The notes: a model not told the origin generated them from the sequence alone. A DNA stretch of 64,000 nt from Paeniglutamicibacter psychrophenolicus (GCF_030812255.1 NZ_JAUSSH010000019.1:35937-99936); one strand, 5' to 3'; shown: positions 25,659 through 34,893, counted from the first letter of the stretch. Made by a program: numbers and translations.

Positions 25659-25829
25659 GCTTTGTATGACCGATACTACGAGTACCTCTCAAATAAGGGA
25701 CTGCGGAAGATCCGAATACCAGACTCCCTACTGGCGTCCACGGATAATCACTAATGTGGCGCTGCCCAGTATCATTACGTGGCTGGAGCATATGAATACC
25801 TGGCTAGTCAGATCGAGAACTAGAAAACC

Positions 25830-25875
25830 CCGGGCAAGGCACCCACTATTTGGTGGGGTCCTTCGTCGTGCCCGG
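25830..25875 (+). terminator. Hairpin after the broken DUF6270 gene
   Basis: Nested arms CCGGGCA/TGCCCGG and CACCCAC/GTGGGGT lie just after the pseudogene stop. It is probably the original terminator of that gene. No U-tract follows. Confidence 0.45.
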
Positions 25876-26214
25876 AACGATTATGACGCGGAGAAAGGCT
25901 GCGGAGTGGAATGCTTAGCGGCCATCAATTCGGGCGTTGACTCTGCCTTGACAGCTTCCTAGTCGATCAATTCATTAGGGATATGAGGTCAAGGGAGAAA
26001 TTGGGACTCACACTGCATCAACGCTTCGTGGGTTACCGGTTTCGGACACCCCTTCCGGTCGCCTCGGATGGGGCATTGACCGGTAGTGCCACAACTTGAG
26101 TCTTGGAGGCCCCGACATTTTCGAGCGTACCTTTATCGGGCTGGATGTCCACGCCCAAAGCATCGCCGCCTGCGCCCTGAACCCGTTCACCGGCAAGGAA
26201 TTTCGTCAGCCGAA

Positions 26215-26880
26215 AGTAGGCCATCTCGGCGCTAAGAAACAGGCCATGTCGGCACGGTTTCAGGCAATCTCGGCAATCACTCGCGCCCGCGCTGAATTCT
26301 TCGCCTTGTTCACCGAAATTGCCTCTTGGCGTTGGCCGCCCGGGCGTGCTCCACGCCGTCGGCAAGGGGAGACTTGAGTCGCCGCAACGATGCTCATTAA
26401 TAATCATCTGACTGGGTGTTTTGCAATCCCTTGGTGGTGCTGCGCGTCGTTGATTGCCGTGGTCGTTCTCGAGATCCGGGATGTGGCGACCGCTTCCGGT
26501 TCAGGTCGCCGACGCAGGGGGATCCGGCCTCGTTGCCGACGCCACCCGCCCATCATTGCCACCGGCCATGACGGCTGCCTGCTGCAGCATGCCCACGCCT
26601 GCCTGAAAGGTGGGGAATCCGGCCGGCCGGAGCGGACCCGCTCCCAGAGGCGAACGGCGCAGACGCGGCCAACCGCGGACTTCCAGGGGTGCCGACGACC
26701 ACCTGTGCGGCTCGGACCAGCCGGGTGAAACTCGCTCGCTCTTGTTGCCGCCTGAGCGCAGATGGACAATTCCGGGCTGTGGTTGGCGTCCCTGCCGGCG
26801 GCCCCGCTCAATTGGCCTGAAATGAGCTGCCAACTTGGCTCACATGCATGGCTGAAACGGCCTGATGCTTATCGCTCACA
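26215..26880. other. Unidentified insert inside the IS110 copy 1 gene
   Basis: About 665 bases occupy a place where the intact relative has only about 60. No frame gives a recognisable protein, and no clear inverted ends or target duplication were found. It is probably a decayed mobile element or a deletion/recombination product. Confidence 0.4.
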
Positions 26881-27248
26881 CACGAGGTCCAACTGGACAA
26901 GCTCGCCGCCGACCCGGCGGCCGCCCTGGCCTGGATCGAAAGGGTCGGCAGCCCGGCACAAGTGGTCTACGAGGCCGGGCCCACTGGCTTCGGCCTGGCC
27001 AGGTTCCTGCTGGCCCATGGCGTTGACTGCCTGATCGCCGCGCCGTCCAAGATGCTCCGGGCACCCGGAGATCGCTTGAAGAACGACAATTGGGACGCGA
27101 TGGCCCTGGCACGGATCCTGTCCCTGGGGCAGGTCACCGCGGTGCAGGTGCCCACCGAGGAACGGGAGGCCCTGCGCGACCTCTCGCGGGCCCGGCAACG
27201 GGCCTCGAAGAGCCTTGCCTAGGCCCAATACCGATGCTCCTATGCTTG

Positions 27249-28472
27249 TCAACTGTTCTCCGCCACCTGTTCTTCAAGCCAACTCCGGTATCCGGCAATG
27301 GCTTCGCGGTCCCGGGATTTGCCGTGTTCGATCCGTGAAATAGCGGTCGGCCAGGAGCCCAACGCGGTCGCCGCCGCCACCTGTGTGAGACCCAGTGCCA
27401 AGCGCAGCGGGCGCAGATCGTTGACCAGCTCAGCGGGCCGCGGATTCTTCATGACACGGTAGATCTCCCGGGCAACGTAGCGTTTGAGACAGCGGATGAT
27501 TTCCTTCTTGCCCAGCCCATCCTCGGTACGCTTGGCCACGTATTCCCGTGTCCTGGCATCGTTGGACGTCCGCGTCACAACGATGCGGTAGAGGGCGGAA
27601 TTCGCCTGCCGGTCACCGCCCCGGGAGAGCCGGTGGCGGTTCGTTTTCCCCGAAGATGCCGGGACCGGAGCGACCCCGGCCAGGGCCGCGAAAGAGGCCT
27701 CGCTGCCCATGCGTTCGGGGTTGTCGCCGAAGGCCACCAGCAGCTGGGAAGCGACCACGGTGCCCGCGCCGTTGACCTCCAGGATATGCGGGGCATGGGT
27801 AGAAACGATGGCCGCCAGCTCGGCGTCGGTCTCGGCGATTTCCTCGCTCAGGAACCGGTGCCGGGTCCCCATCCGCTTGAGCGTCAGCAGGGTCGCCACG
27901 ACCGGATCCGCGGGGTCCCCGGAGGGCCTGCTCGCGGCCATGGCCCTGGCCCGTGCCACGCTGGTCATGCCCCGGTACTTGGCCCTGACCTCATCCGCTG
28001 CAGAGGTGAGGACCGCGCTGATCTGGTTCAGCAGGGCCGTGCGGGCCTTCATCGCGCTGGTGCGGGCGGTGCGCAGCACCCGCAACGCCTCGACGTACCC
28101 GTCACGCGTTTTGGGCGTGGAGGTGCCCCTGTCGGCGAGCACGGATTCGGCAGCCTGGTAGGCATCTTGCGGATCGGACTTTCCGCGCAAGCGGCGCTCG
28201 GCCCGGTTGGGTCGGTTCACCTCCCTGACAGTGAAACCGTGGCCGGCCAGGACCCGTGCGAGCTCGGCCCCGTAGGAGCCTGTTCCCTCGACTCCGACGG
28301 CGGTGACTGGACCGAAGCTGGTCAGGTACGCGGCGATCTCCCGGTACCCGGATCCGACGGCCAGGAACTTCTGGTCCCCGAGCCGCTTCCCGTAGTCGGT
28401 GACGAGTGCGACATGGTGGGTGTCGGAATGGGTGTCGATGCCGGCAATGACTTTGAACTGCTCGTTTGACAT
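27249..28472 (-). CDS. IS110-family transposase with C-terminal XRE-like HTH
   Basis: An intact 407-residue DEDD recombinase. The RuvC-like N-terminal domain shows VIAGIDTHSDTHHVAL (first Asp, about 12), AVGVEGTGSYGAEL (Glu, about 60), and GKSDPQDAYQAAES (two Asp, about 101). The Transposase_20 domain carries the serine nucleophile region SFAALAGVAPVPASSGKTNRHRLSRGGDRQAN (about 262-293). Residues ~345-400 add LRLALGLTQVAAATALGSWPTAISRIEHG, a Cro/C1-type helix-turn-helix that most IS110 enzymes lack but that recurs in actinobacterial relatives. AGGAG precedes the ATG by 11 bases. Key residues are all present. Confidence 0.9.
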   Translation of the reverse strand: MSNEQFKVIAGIDTHSDTHHVALVTDYGKRLGDQKFLAVGSGYREIAAYLTSFGPVTAVGVEGTGSYGAELARVLAGHGFTVREVNRPNRAERRLRGKSDPQDAYQAAESVLADRGTSTPKTRDGYVEALRVLRTARTSAMKARTALLNQISAVLTSAADEVRAKYRGMTSVARARAMAASRPSGDPADPVVATLLTLKRMGTRHRFLSEEIAETDAELAAIVSTHAPHILEVNGAGTVVASQLLVAFGDNPERMGSEASFAALAGVAPVPASSGKTNRHRLSRGGDRQANSALYRIVVTRTSNDARTREYVAKRTEDGLGKKEIIRCLKRYVAREIYRVMKNPRPAELVNDLRPLRLALGLTQVAAATALGSWPTAISRIEHGKSRDREAIAGYRSWLEEQVAENS

Positions 28473-28655
28473 GATGGATGGAGCTCCTCTGAAACCGGTA
28501 AAGCAACAGGGTGGGCTCGTGTTGACCGGTCGGGCAGACAGAACTGTGATGGGACCTCTGGATCAGGCTCCTATGAAGTCATGACCGGCCGGGCAACACG
28601 CTTGGTGCGGGCCACCAGCCGGCGGACTGATCGGCTTGAAGACAACCCGTGAGAG
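28473..28655 (-). ncRNA. Candidate bridge-RNA region of the HTH-tailed IS110
   Basis: Non-coding upstream end of the element. An imperfect inverted repeat pairs CGTGTTGACCGGTC (28518-28531) with GACCGGCCGGGCAACACG (28583-28600), closing a structured loop of about 50 bases. Bridge RNAs of IS110-group elements come from this position. The existence of a transcript is inferred only from location and structure. Confidence 0.3.
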
Positions 28656-28710
28656 CGTCGGTTTACTTATGGGTCACGCCGGGCTGATGGCCTATTACCA
28701 TCATCACAGT

Positions 28711-30055
28711 TTACTTAGGTTTTTTGGGTACGCGCTTGAGAGGCCATCCGGACATCTTGCGTTTGACCACGCGGGGGTTGCTGCGCTGCCGCCGCGGCGG
28801 CAGGAGTTCATGCAGGATTTCCCGGCAGAACACCACGAAGGTCTCCGCGTGTTTTTTAGGGGGAAAAAGCCGGGCGCGCGGCCAGTGATCGCCGTGCGGC
28901 CCGGAGGGTTCGCGTGAAGGAAATGCGCAGGGGGTCTTCGTCCAGGTCGCGGGCGACCTCGCCGATCAGGGCCCGCAGGGCGTAGTGCACGCAAAGATAG
29001 CCATAGATCTCCTGCAGCACCCCCTCGGGGGTCTTGGACCGCAATACCAGGGACGGTCCGCGCTGGTGGGTCTTGAGCTCCTTGAAGCACAGCTCGATTT
29101 CCCAGCGCTGGGCATAGGCCTCGGCCAACTCCCCGGCCGGTGCACCGGCCGGGTCCAGGATGGTGGTGACCAGCCGGAAGGCCTCTTTTTCCTTGCCGGT
29201 GGTGACGGTGTATTCGATCACGCGCACCGGGATCGGGTCCGTGTTGTGGCGCCGGGCCTTGGTGCCTTCGTAGACGGCCGACAGGTAGGACCCGTCGGGA
29301 AGTTCCTCGTGCACGGGAAGCACCGCGTTGCCTTTCATCCGCCACAAAAGCTGGGCCCCGGTGGCGGCGCTTTCCTTGAATGCCTCGTAACTGAAGAACC
29401 CGCGGTCCGCGATCGCAAGCATGTCCGCTTCCAGCTTGTGCAGCAGTCCCGGGTACATGGTCTGCTCGGCCGTGTCGTACTCGGAAACGACCGCGCCGAT
29501 CGCGGCATGGGTGCCGCATTCGACCAGTCCCAGGACCCGGGCTTGTGGATAGGCGCTCTTGGCCTCGGTGTTGGTTCCGGGGCGACCGTAGGTACGCTCG
29601 TTCGCCGTGGTGTCGGGGATGTCCAGGGTGGTGCCGTCGATGCTCACCAGCCGCCATTGGCGATAGAACCCGGGACCGCCCGTGACGGCTTGTGGCTTGG
29701 CGCAGGCGTCGAACAGGTCGATCATCACCGCCGATCCCAAGCGGGTGCGGGCCTTGAAGATCGCGGCCTTCGTGGGCATCGACCATTCCCTGAACCGGCC
29801 GGTGATCCATTCCATCCCGGCCAGCACCGAACGCATGACCTCCTCGTAGGATCCGGCGGAGAACATCGCCAGCGCCATCACGTAGTAGACCATCATCCGC
29901 GCCGGCAGCAGCCGGTTGCGTTGCCCGGCTGCACCGGTGCGCGCGATCGCCGCGTCGACTTCCCCGGGCGGGAACACCCGCGTGAGCACGCCCAGGGAGA
30001 CGTGGTCACCCAGCCGTTCTGGTCCTTCGGGTTTCACCCATCCGCTTCGTGCCAT
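28711..30055 (-). pseudogene. IS4-family transposase with one late frameshift
   Basis: From ATG at 30055 the frame gives an IS4 N-terminal domain (LGVLTRVFPPGEVDAAI, RLLPARMMVYYVMALAMFS) and the DDE_Tnp_1 core: VSIDGTTLDIPDT (first Asp, about 137), LAIADRGFFSYEAF (second Asp, about 216), and the YREK-type signature Y-A-Q-R-W-E-I-E-L-C-F-K-E-L-K (about 313). After residue 399 it stops in a T5-C5-TA6 stretch near 28858. Removing one T gives AFPPKKHAETFVVFCREIL through RVPKKPK-stop at 28711, the normal tail. Only the last ~48 residues are out of frame, so activity is uncertain. Confidence 0.82.
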
Positions 30056-31098
30056 TCCAAAAGATTAACACAGTTGAAGCCTAAGTAAACGGTATTGTGC
30101 CTAGGCCAGGCAGGGAACCAACTCGCTGCTGCTGTGCCACGGACTCTTCTACCCGGAGAAGTCCCGCTGGACCAGGGACCACTGTGCCTGGCTGCGCAGG
30201 CAGCACTTCGACTAGCCGGCCACCGAGCTGACCTTGGACGCCGACCTCGAACAGGCGGCCATGCTCCAGGGGCACCTCAAGCACCTGGAAGCGCGGAACA
30301 CCGGATGCAATACCCGACGGAGCGAGCACACCGAGGTCATCAACGCCCTGATGTGCTTCCGCGGCATCGACATCACCACCGCGTTCGGGCTGGCCGTGGA
30401 GATCGGTGACTGGACGAGGTTCACCGGGTCCTCCATCGGCGCCTATCTGGGGCTGGTGCCCTCGGAGCATTCCTCCGGGAACACCCGCTCCCAGGGCTCG
30501 ATCACCAAGGCCGGGAATTCCTACGCCAGGCGCCTGCTGGTGGAGGCCGCCTGGCAGCATGCCCGCGCGTACCGCGGGCCCGGGGTGCCGCTGCGCAAGC
30601 AGTTCGACCTGGTGTCCTCGGAGACCCGGGCCAGGGCCGAGGTGTGGAACCGGAGGCTGCACCACGTCTGGGAGCAGTTCGAGAAGCGCGGCAAGAAGCC
30701 CGTCAAGGCCAACACCGCGGTCGCCCGCGAACTGGCCGGCTGGTGCTGGTCGGTGGCCGCGCCCCTGCAGGAAAGGGCCGCGCGGAGCCCGATCTTCACG
30801 GAGGCCGCCATGCATGCGGCCTGACCCACAGACCTACCCTGCGGCCGGTGGGAGCATTGAGGCAGCACGTGGAGCAAGCTCGGGTTCCCACTATGGACAA
30901 CCGAGACACCGGTCCCGGCGACGCCCGTTCCTAGACGCCGATACGCTCCAGCCGAACAATCGTCATACGGTACCCAACCCGCGCATATCTCTAATGGGTA
31001 GTGGCAAGCCTGAGGTTTGCTGCCAGACTTGCTCCACGTAAGCGGGGCGTGGCTTTTTACATATCTGACCTGCCATTGCAGTGTCTTGATGCTGACGT

Positions 31099-31165
31099 GT
31101 CCCGCCCGTGGGGCCGGTCTGGCTCGCACCGGTGGCCTGATAGAAGGTTGTCCGTCCTGCGGGAC
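31099..31165 (+). ncRNA. Structured upstream end of IS110 copy 2, bridge-RNA candidate
   Basis: The outer stem GTCCCGC/GCGGGAC encloses an inner GGCCGGT...ACCGGTGGCC hairpin. A further TCTGC/GCAGA stem follows near 31180, all within 150 bases before the copy 2 transposase start. Position and branching fit a guide RNA of an IS110-group element. Transcription has not been shown. Confidence 0.28.
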
Positions 31166-31244
31166 GTGATTCGTTAGAGATCTGCCTCGGAGCAGACCTC
31201 TCAAGTTGGCCTTAGAGTGTCCGATTCTGGGAAGGAACCCTGCA

Positions 31245-32289
31245 ATGAGCGCGGTCCGAAAGCAATACGTGAACATCCTCGGCGTGGACACCCACGCGCG
31301 CACCCACACCTATGCCATCCTTGTCGCTGCTTCCGGCCAGGTCATGGATACTGCAACGTCTCCCACGAGCCCGTCGGGCCTCAAGCGGGCCGTTGCCTGG
31401 ATCGACCGGCGCAGCCTGCAGGGAAAGACCCTCGTGGCCATCGAAGGCATCAACTCCTACGGATCCGGGCTGCCCCGTGCCCTGCGCGCCACGGAACTGG
31501 ATATCTGCGAGGTACGTCCGCCGCCGGATCTCGCGTGCCGGTCGCGGAAAATCCGACATCGACGCTCTGGCGGCCGCCCGTACGGTACTCGGGGAACAGA
31601 TCGAGGCCCTGCTGGATCCCCGTTCCGAAGGGGACCGTGAAGCCCTCCGGATCCTGCTCAATGCCAAAAGCGCGATGGAACGCCAGGGCATCGCCGATCG
31701 CTTGATGCTCACCGCGCTGCTGCGCACCATTGACCTGGGTGTCGATGCGCACCATGCCCTCACCGAGGAGCCGGTCCGGCAAATCAGCCGCTGGAGGGTC
31801 CACGGAACTGATGACCTGCAGACTCGGATTGCACGCGCCGAGGCCACGAGGCTGGCTACCGCCATCAATGAATTCCGGCCCCTACTGGTGCGGAACAAGA
31901 AGCAGCTTCATGAAATCTTTGACCTGTTGGCTGCAGGTCTCATGGGTCTGCCCGGGCTCAGCCCCGTATGCGCCGCGCAGGTACTCGTGTCCCACTCGCA
32001 CCATGGCCGGGTCCGCTCGGAAGCGACCTTCGTCGCGTTGGCCGGGGTGAACCCGATCCCGGCGTCTTCGGGCAGCAAGATCCGGCACCGGATCAACCGC
32101 AACGGCGACCAACAGCTGAACCGGGCCCTGCATACGATTGCCCGGTCTCGGATGACCTGCGATCCAGTCACCAAGGAATACGTTGAGCGACGCACCGCCG
32201 AAGGCAAAAGCCTTCGGGAGATCCGCCGCTGCATCAAACGATTTATCGCCCGGCAAATGTTCAGGAAACTCCAGACCCTCTTCACTTAA
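31245..32289 (+). pseudogene. IS110-family transposase (copy 2), frameshifted
   Basis: ATG preceded by GGAAGG. The first frame gives NILGVDTHARTHTYAILV (Asp), TLVAIEGINSYGSGLPRAL (Glu) and ICEVRPP. A one-base shift near 31525 moves the rest to the next frame: GRGKSDIDALAAARTVLG (Asp pair) and the Transposase_20 region LSPVCAAQVLVSHSH and ALAGVNPIPASSGSKIRHRINRNGDQQLNRALH. The remaining frame is open to the TAA, so a single indel separates it from a full-length enzyme of about 347 residues. It is not closely similar to copies 1 and 3. Confidence 0.85.
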
Positions 32290-32330
32290 TCCATAGAAGG
32301 GTCAGCGATAATCGATCCCTAGATTTTTGT

Positions 32331-33182
32331 TTACCGAACAGGTGAGACGCTAATCGCGGAGAAATCGACCTGATCCCAAGACTGAGCGTTTACGACCACA
32401 TCCAGAACCGCCGTCATGTACGCAACGCTCGGGGCGATATGCCCATCCGCAGCGTAGACAAGAGCTGAACCCGCGAGGTTCTGTGGATGTACTTCGTCCT
32501 TGAAGCGCTTCCAATGAATGCGCATATGTTCCTCATCCCCCGTGTTTTGAATATAAGCGACACGGTTTTCCAGAGGTTGAGAGTAAAGATCGCAAACATC
32601 CGTGAGAACGGGCGGCATCTCTTTGGCTCTTTCATCTGAGGGACTGTTTAGACCCCACGCATGAATGGTCCATTTTCGAACCCTAGGCGAAGGGTGATTG
32701 GCAAGGTGGGTCTGCGGATTGACGGGAACAGCGATCGATCCAGGATGTACGGATGAGAACACCAGGGAAGCAAATCCTCCAGCGGAAAGGCCGAAATAGA
32801 TGGTTCGTTTTCCTGCCGTGACCTTCTCAAAAATCATGGCAAGCGCAGCCTGCAACTCTGGTTGTTTCGAATTCCCCGCGAACCATCCTGCTTGGATTCC
32901 CTCGTGAAGGCTTAGAGAAGAGTCTGAAACCAGCAGCCGATTGACGTGAAGTGATTCCGTAACCCCACTACCGATAAACACAGGCAAACGCTTTACCCTC
33001 GAGTTGATGGCCGGGTGAAGGAGAACAACTGTTGTCTCATGGCCCCGGTCATCGTATCGAAAATCTGCGGGATGACCGCCAATCATGATCACGAAGAGAC
33101 CTGATGGAGTTTCGGGGGCGGATAGAAAATCGTCCACCGATTCGAACACTGGTGCCTCTTTGGATGCTTCACGAATAGCCAC
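32331..33182 (-). CDS. Alpha/beta-hydrolase-like protein
   Basis: A 283-residue protein without signal peptide. The segment TIYFGLSAGGFASLVFSSVHPGS (about residue 127) is a classic nucleophile elbow (G-x-S-x-G-G) of the alpha/beta-hydrolase fold. A histidine in YAADGHIAPS (about 250) is a candidate catalytic base and D/E residues lie between them. Similar stand-alone hydrolase-fold proteins occur in surface-polysaccharide loci. It lies alone between IS110 elements, but its start is only about ten bases from the stop of a truncated upstream frame (33192), so it was once part of an operon. Base composition resembles the polysaccharide genes at 42.7-48.4 kb. Substrate unknown. Confidence 0.6.
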   Translation of the reverse strand: MAIREASKEAPVFESVDDFLSAPETPSGLFVIMIGGHPADFRYDDRGHETTVVLLHPAINSRVKRLPVFIGSGVTESLHVNRLLVSDSSLSLHEGIQAGWFAGNSKQPELQAALAMIFEKVTAGKRTIYFGLSAGGFASLVFSSVHPGSIAVPVNPQTHLANHPSPRVRKWTIHAWGLNSPSDERAKEMPPVLTDVCDLYSQPLENRVAYIQNTGDEEHMRIHWKRFKDEVHPQNLAGSALVYAADGHIAPSVAYMTAVLDVVVNAQSWDQVDFSAISVSPVR

Positions 33183-33191
33183 CAGGATATC

Positions 33192-33410
33192 TTACTCCAA
33201 GTCACGTATCAGCCCTCCCGAAAGGCTCCCATGCACATCTCCCTTCCGCCGGAAGGTGCCACCCATGACTAACTGGGTAACCTCTCTTGCTGTCAGGGAA
33301 ATTTTCGTATTCACGTCTGGTCTCATGGTCGAGGGAGGTGTCAGCATCAAAATCTGAAAGACGGTCCGCAAAGCATTCAAGGACTCTATCAGGCCCCCAC
33401 GCTGTTGAGC
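33192..33410 (-). pseudogene. 3' end of an unidentified gene cut by the IS110 region
   Basis: The frame reading ALRTVFQILMLTPPSTMRPD and VTQLVMGGTFRRKGDVHG, ending in GGLIRDLE-stop, lies directly upstream of the hydrolase gene with an operon-like spacing. No start fits, and upstream of about 33410 the frame turns into proline/arginine-rich sequence typical of a shadow frame. I read it as the tail of a lost polysaccharide-locus gene; no family was recognised. Confidence 0.35.
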
Positions 33411-33762
33411 GTTGTCTGATGCTGCGTTGGTCATGGTGGGTAACGATGTCGCTGCCGTGCTCCGGGGTTCGTTGGCGGCGTCAGCATGACGACCACACCG
33501 GGTGCCCCGACCGGCGGGCAATGATCGCCACGGCAATGTCGCCAGGGTGGTTTTGTCGGGGGGCCGGCGTGGGGAGGCTGATCCTTTCCGGGACCATGCC
33601 CGTTCCACATAAAGTGGCCCCTTCCTAGACACTATGAGGTGAAGGGGTCGGGACCCACGCGGCTCAATGTTTCACGGGTTGCCAGTGCCAAACATCCCTT
33701 CCGGTCGCCCGGAGGCGGATATTGACTGGTAGTGCCATATTTGAGACTTGGGAGGTCCCGAC

Positions 33763-34893
33763 ATGTTTGAGCGTACCTTTATCGGCTTGGATGTCCATGC
33801 CAAAACCATCGTTGCCTGCGCCCTGGATACGGCCACCGGCGAAGTCATCCGCGCCAAGATGATCCCCGACCCAGTGGCCGTCCTGGCCTGGCTGCAAACG
33901 CTGACCGGGCAGGTGCAGGTGGTCTACGAGGCCGGCCCCACCAGGTTTGGCCTGTCCCGGTTCCTGACCGGCCACGGGGTCGACTGCCTGATCGCAGCCC
34001 CGTCCAAGCTGATGCGGGCCCCCGGCGACCACGTCAAAAACAAACGCGATGCGCTGATCCTGGCCAGGATGCTGTCCCTGGGGCAGGTCACCGCCGTGCG
34101 GGTCCCCACCGAGGACGAGGAGGCCCTGCGCGACCTGTCCCGGGCCCGGCAGCAGGCCTCCAAGGAACTGGCCCACGCCAGGCAACGGATCAACGCGCTG
34201 ATGCTGCGCAGGGGACTCTACTACCCGGAGAAGAAGCGCTGGACCCTGCAGCATCTGGAGTGGCTGCATCGGCAGCGCTTCGAGCAGCGGGCCGCCCAGC
34301 TCACCCTGGAGACCGACCTGGAACTGGTGGCGATGCTCAAGGAGCACCTCAAGCGCCTGGAATTCCAGATCACCGAGCAGATCGAGGATTGCGAATACCA
34401 GGAAGTCATCAACGCGTTGATGTGTTTCCGCGGCATTGCCACCACCACCGCCTTCGGGCTGGCGGTGGAGATCGGGGACTGGACCCGGTTCACCGGGTCG
34501 TCCATCGGCTCCTACGTCGGGTTGGTGCCCTCCGAGCATTCCTCCGGCGTCACCCGGTCCCAGGGCTCGATCACCAAGGCCGGCAATTCCTACGCCAGGC
34601 GCCTGCTGGTGGAAGCAGCCTGGCACCATGACCGGGACTACTCGCGGCCCGGGGCCCGGCTGATCAAACAATTCCGGCTGGTCGACTCGGCCACCCGAAC
34701 CAGGGCCATGGAGGGAAACCGCCGGCTGCACCACATCTGGGAACAGTTCAACAAACGCGGGAAGCTGCCCGTGAAGGCAAACACGGCCGTCGCCCGCGAG
34801 CTGGCCGGCTGGTGCTGGTCGGTCGCCGCACCCCTGCAGCAAAAGGCCGCCAGGGGACCGATCTTCACGGAGGCCGCCATGCACGCGGCCTGA
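33763..34893 (+). CDS. IS110-family transposase (copy 3)
   Basis: An intact 376-residue DEDD recombinase. The start is the ATG seven bases after GGAGG. The RuvC-like domain shows FIGLDVHAKTIVACAL (Asp), VQVVYEAGPTRFGL (Glu) and KNKRDALILARMLSLG (Asp region). A central coiled coil follows (RARQQASKELAHARQRINALML, and a Lys/Glu-rich stretch). The C-terminal Transposase_20 domain has LMCFRGIATTTAFGLAVEIGD and the serine-containing block LVPSEHSSGVTRSQGSITKAGNS. It is the only undamaged member of the copy 1/copy 3 pair, and copy 1 could be mobilised by it in trans only if its ends were intact. Confidence 0.92.
   Translation: MFERTFIGLDVHAKTIVACALDTATGEVIRAKMIPDPVAVLAWLQTLTGQVQVVYEAGPTRFGLSRFLTGHGVDCLIAAPSKLMRAPGDHVKNKRDALILARMLSLGQVTAVRVPTEDEEALRDLSRARQQASKELAHARQRINALMLRRGLYYPEKKRWTLQHLEWLHRQRFEQRAAQLTLETDLELVAMLKEHLKRLEFQITEQIEDCEYQEVINALMCFRGIATTTAFGLAVEIGDWTRFTGSSIGSYVGLVPSEHSSGVTRSQGSITKAGNSYARRLLVEAAWHHDRDYSRPGARLIKQFRLVDSATRTRAMEGNRRLHHIWEQFNKRGKLPVKANTAVARELAGWCWSVAAPLQQKAARGPIFTEAAMHAA

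Larger units (their letters stand above)
23653..25823 (+). pseudogene. Second DUF6270 gene, disrupted by ISL3 and stop codons
   Basis: Starting from a GTG, the frame reads VFTFGSCVSRDTAEARGQA then TGA at 23731, continues in the same frame through ARQSLISSANPPVPIP, VEGDFTS, DLVDERLGVYPYSNGG and FITFGTDEHFELW, and reaches AEWNG at the ISL3 insertion (24222). Beyond the element the same frame resumes as LYDRYYEYLSNKGLRKIRIPD, has a further stop (TAA near 25749) and ends with GAAQYHYVAGAYEYLASQIEN-stop. Removing the element and one 8-bp duplicate restores A-E-W-N-x-L-Y-D-R-Y-Y, aligned with A-Y-W-N-Q-R-Y-E-R-Y-Y in the intact copy at 2020. It has therefore been inactivated by at least three lesions. 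Confidence 0.88.
27233..28660 (-). mobile_element. IS110-family element with HTH-tailed transposase
   Basis: About 1.43 kb inserted between CAATACC and GTTTACTTA of an IS4 end, with no terminal inverted repeats and no target duplication beyond perhaps one or two bases, as expected for IS110. Non-coding DNA is short after the gene (about 15 bases) and long before it (about 185 bases), the arrangement of IS110-group elements that encode their guide (bridge) RNA upstream of the recombinase. Confidence 0.75.
27226..30097 (-). mobile_element. IS4-family element (itself carrying an IS110 insertion)
   Basis: Both tips carry CAATACCGTTTACTTA: the right one is intact at 30082-30097, while the left one is split (CAATACC at 27226-27232, GTTTACTTA from 28661) by the IS110 element. 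The perfect 10-mer TGCCTAGGCC flanks the whole unit (27216-27225 and 30098-30107), a target duplication of the length usual for IS4. Without the guest the element is about 1.44 kb. It sits inside the copy 1 IS110 transposase gene. Confidence 0.85.
26117..30824 (+). pseudogene. IS110-family transposase (copy 1), fragmented by nested insertions
   Basis: A relative of the intact transposase at 33763. The start codon is changed from ATG to ATT although GGAGG upstream is kept. The first piece reads FERTFIGLDVHA through about 26210; unrelated DNA follows to about 26880; then AADPAAALAWIERVGSPAQVVYEAGP runs to 27215, where an IS4-family element interrupts. It resumes at 30108 with LFYPEKSRWTRDHCAWLRRQHFD, a TAG where copy 3 has CAG, and then an uninterrupted C-terminal Transposase_20 domain (EVINALMCFRGIDITTAFGL, LGLVPSEHSSGNTRSQGSI, KAGNSYARRLLVEAAW) to the TGA. 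Its 3' non-coding tail is conserved with copy 3. Confidence 0.85.

Noticed and set aside
24395..25669. 424-codon plus-strand frame opposite the ISL3 transposase
   Set aside because: Gly/His/Val-rich shadow of an intact transposase with matching inverted repeats.
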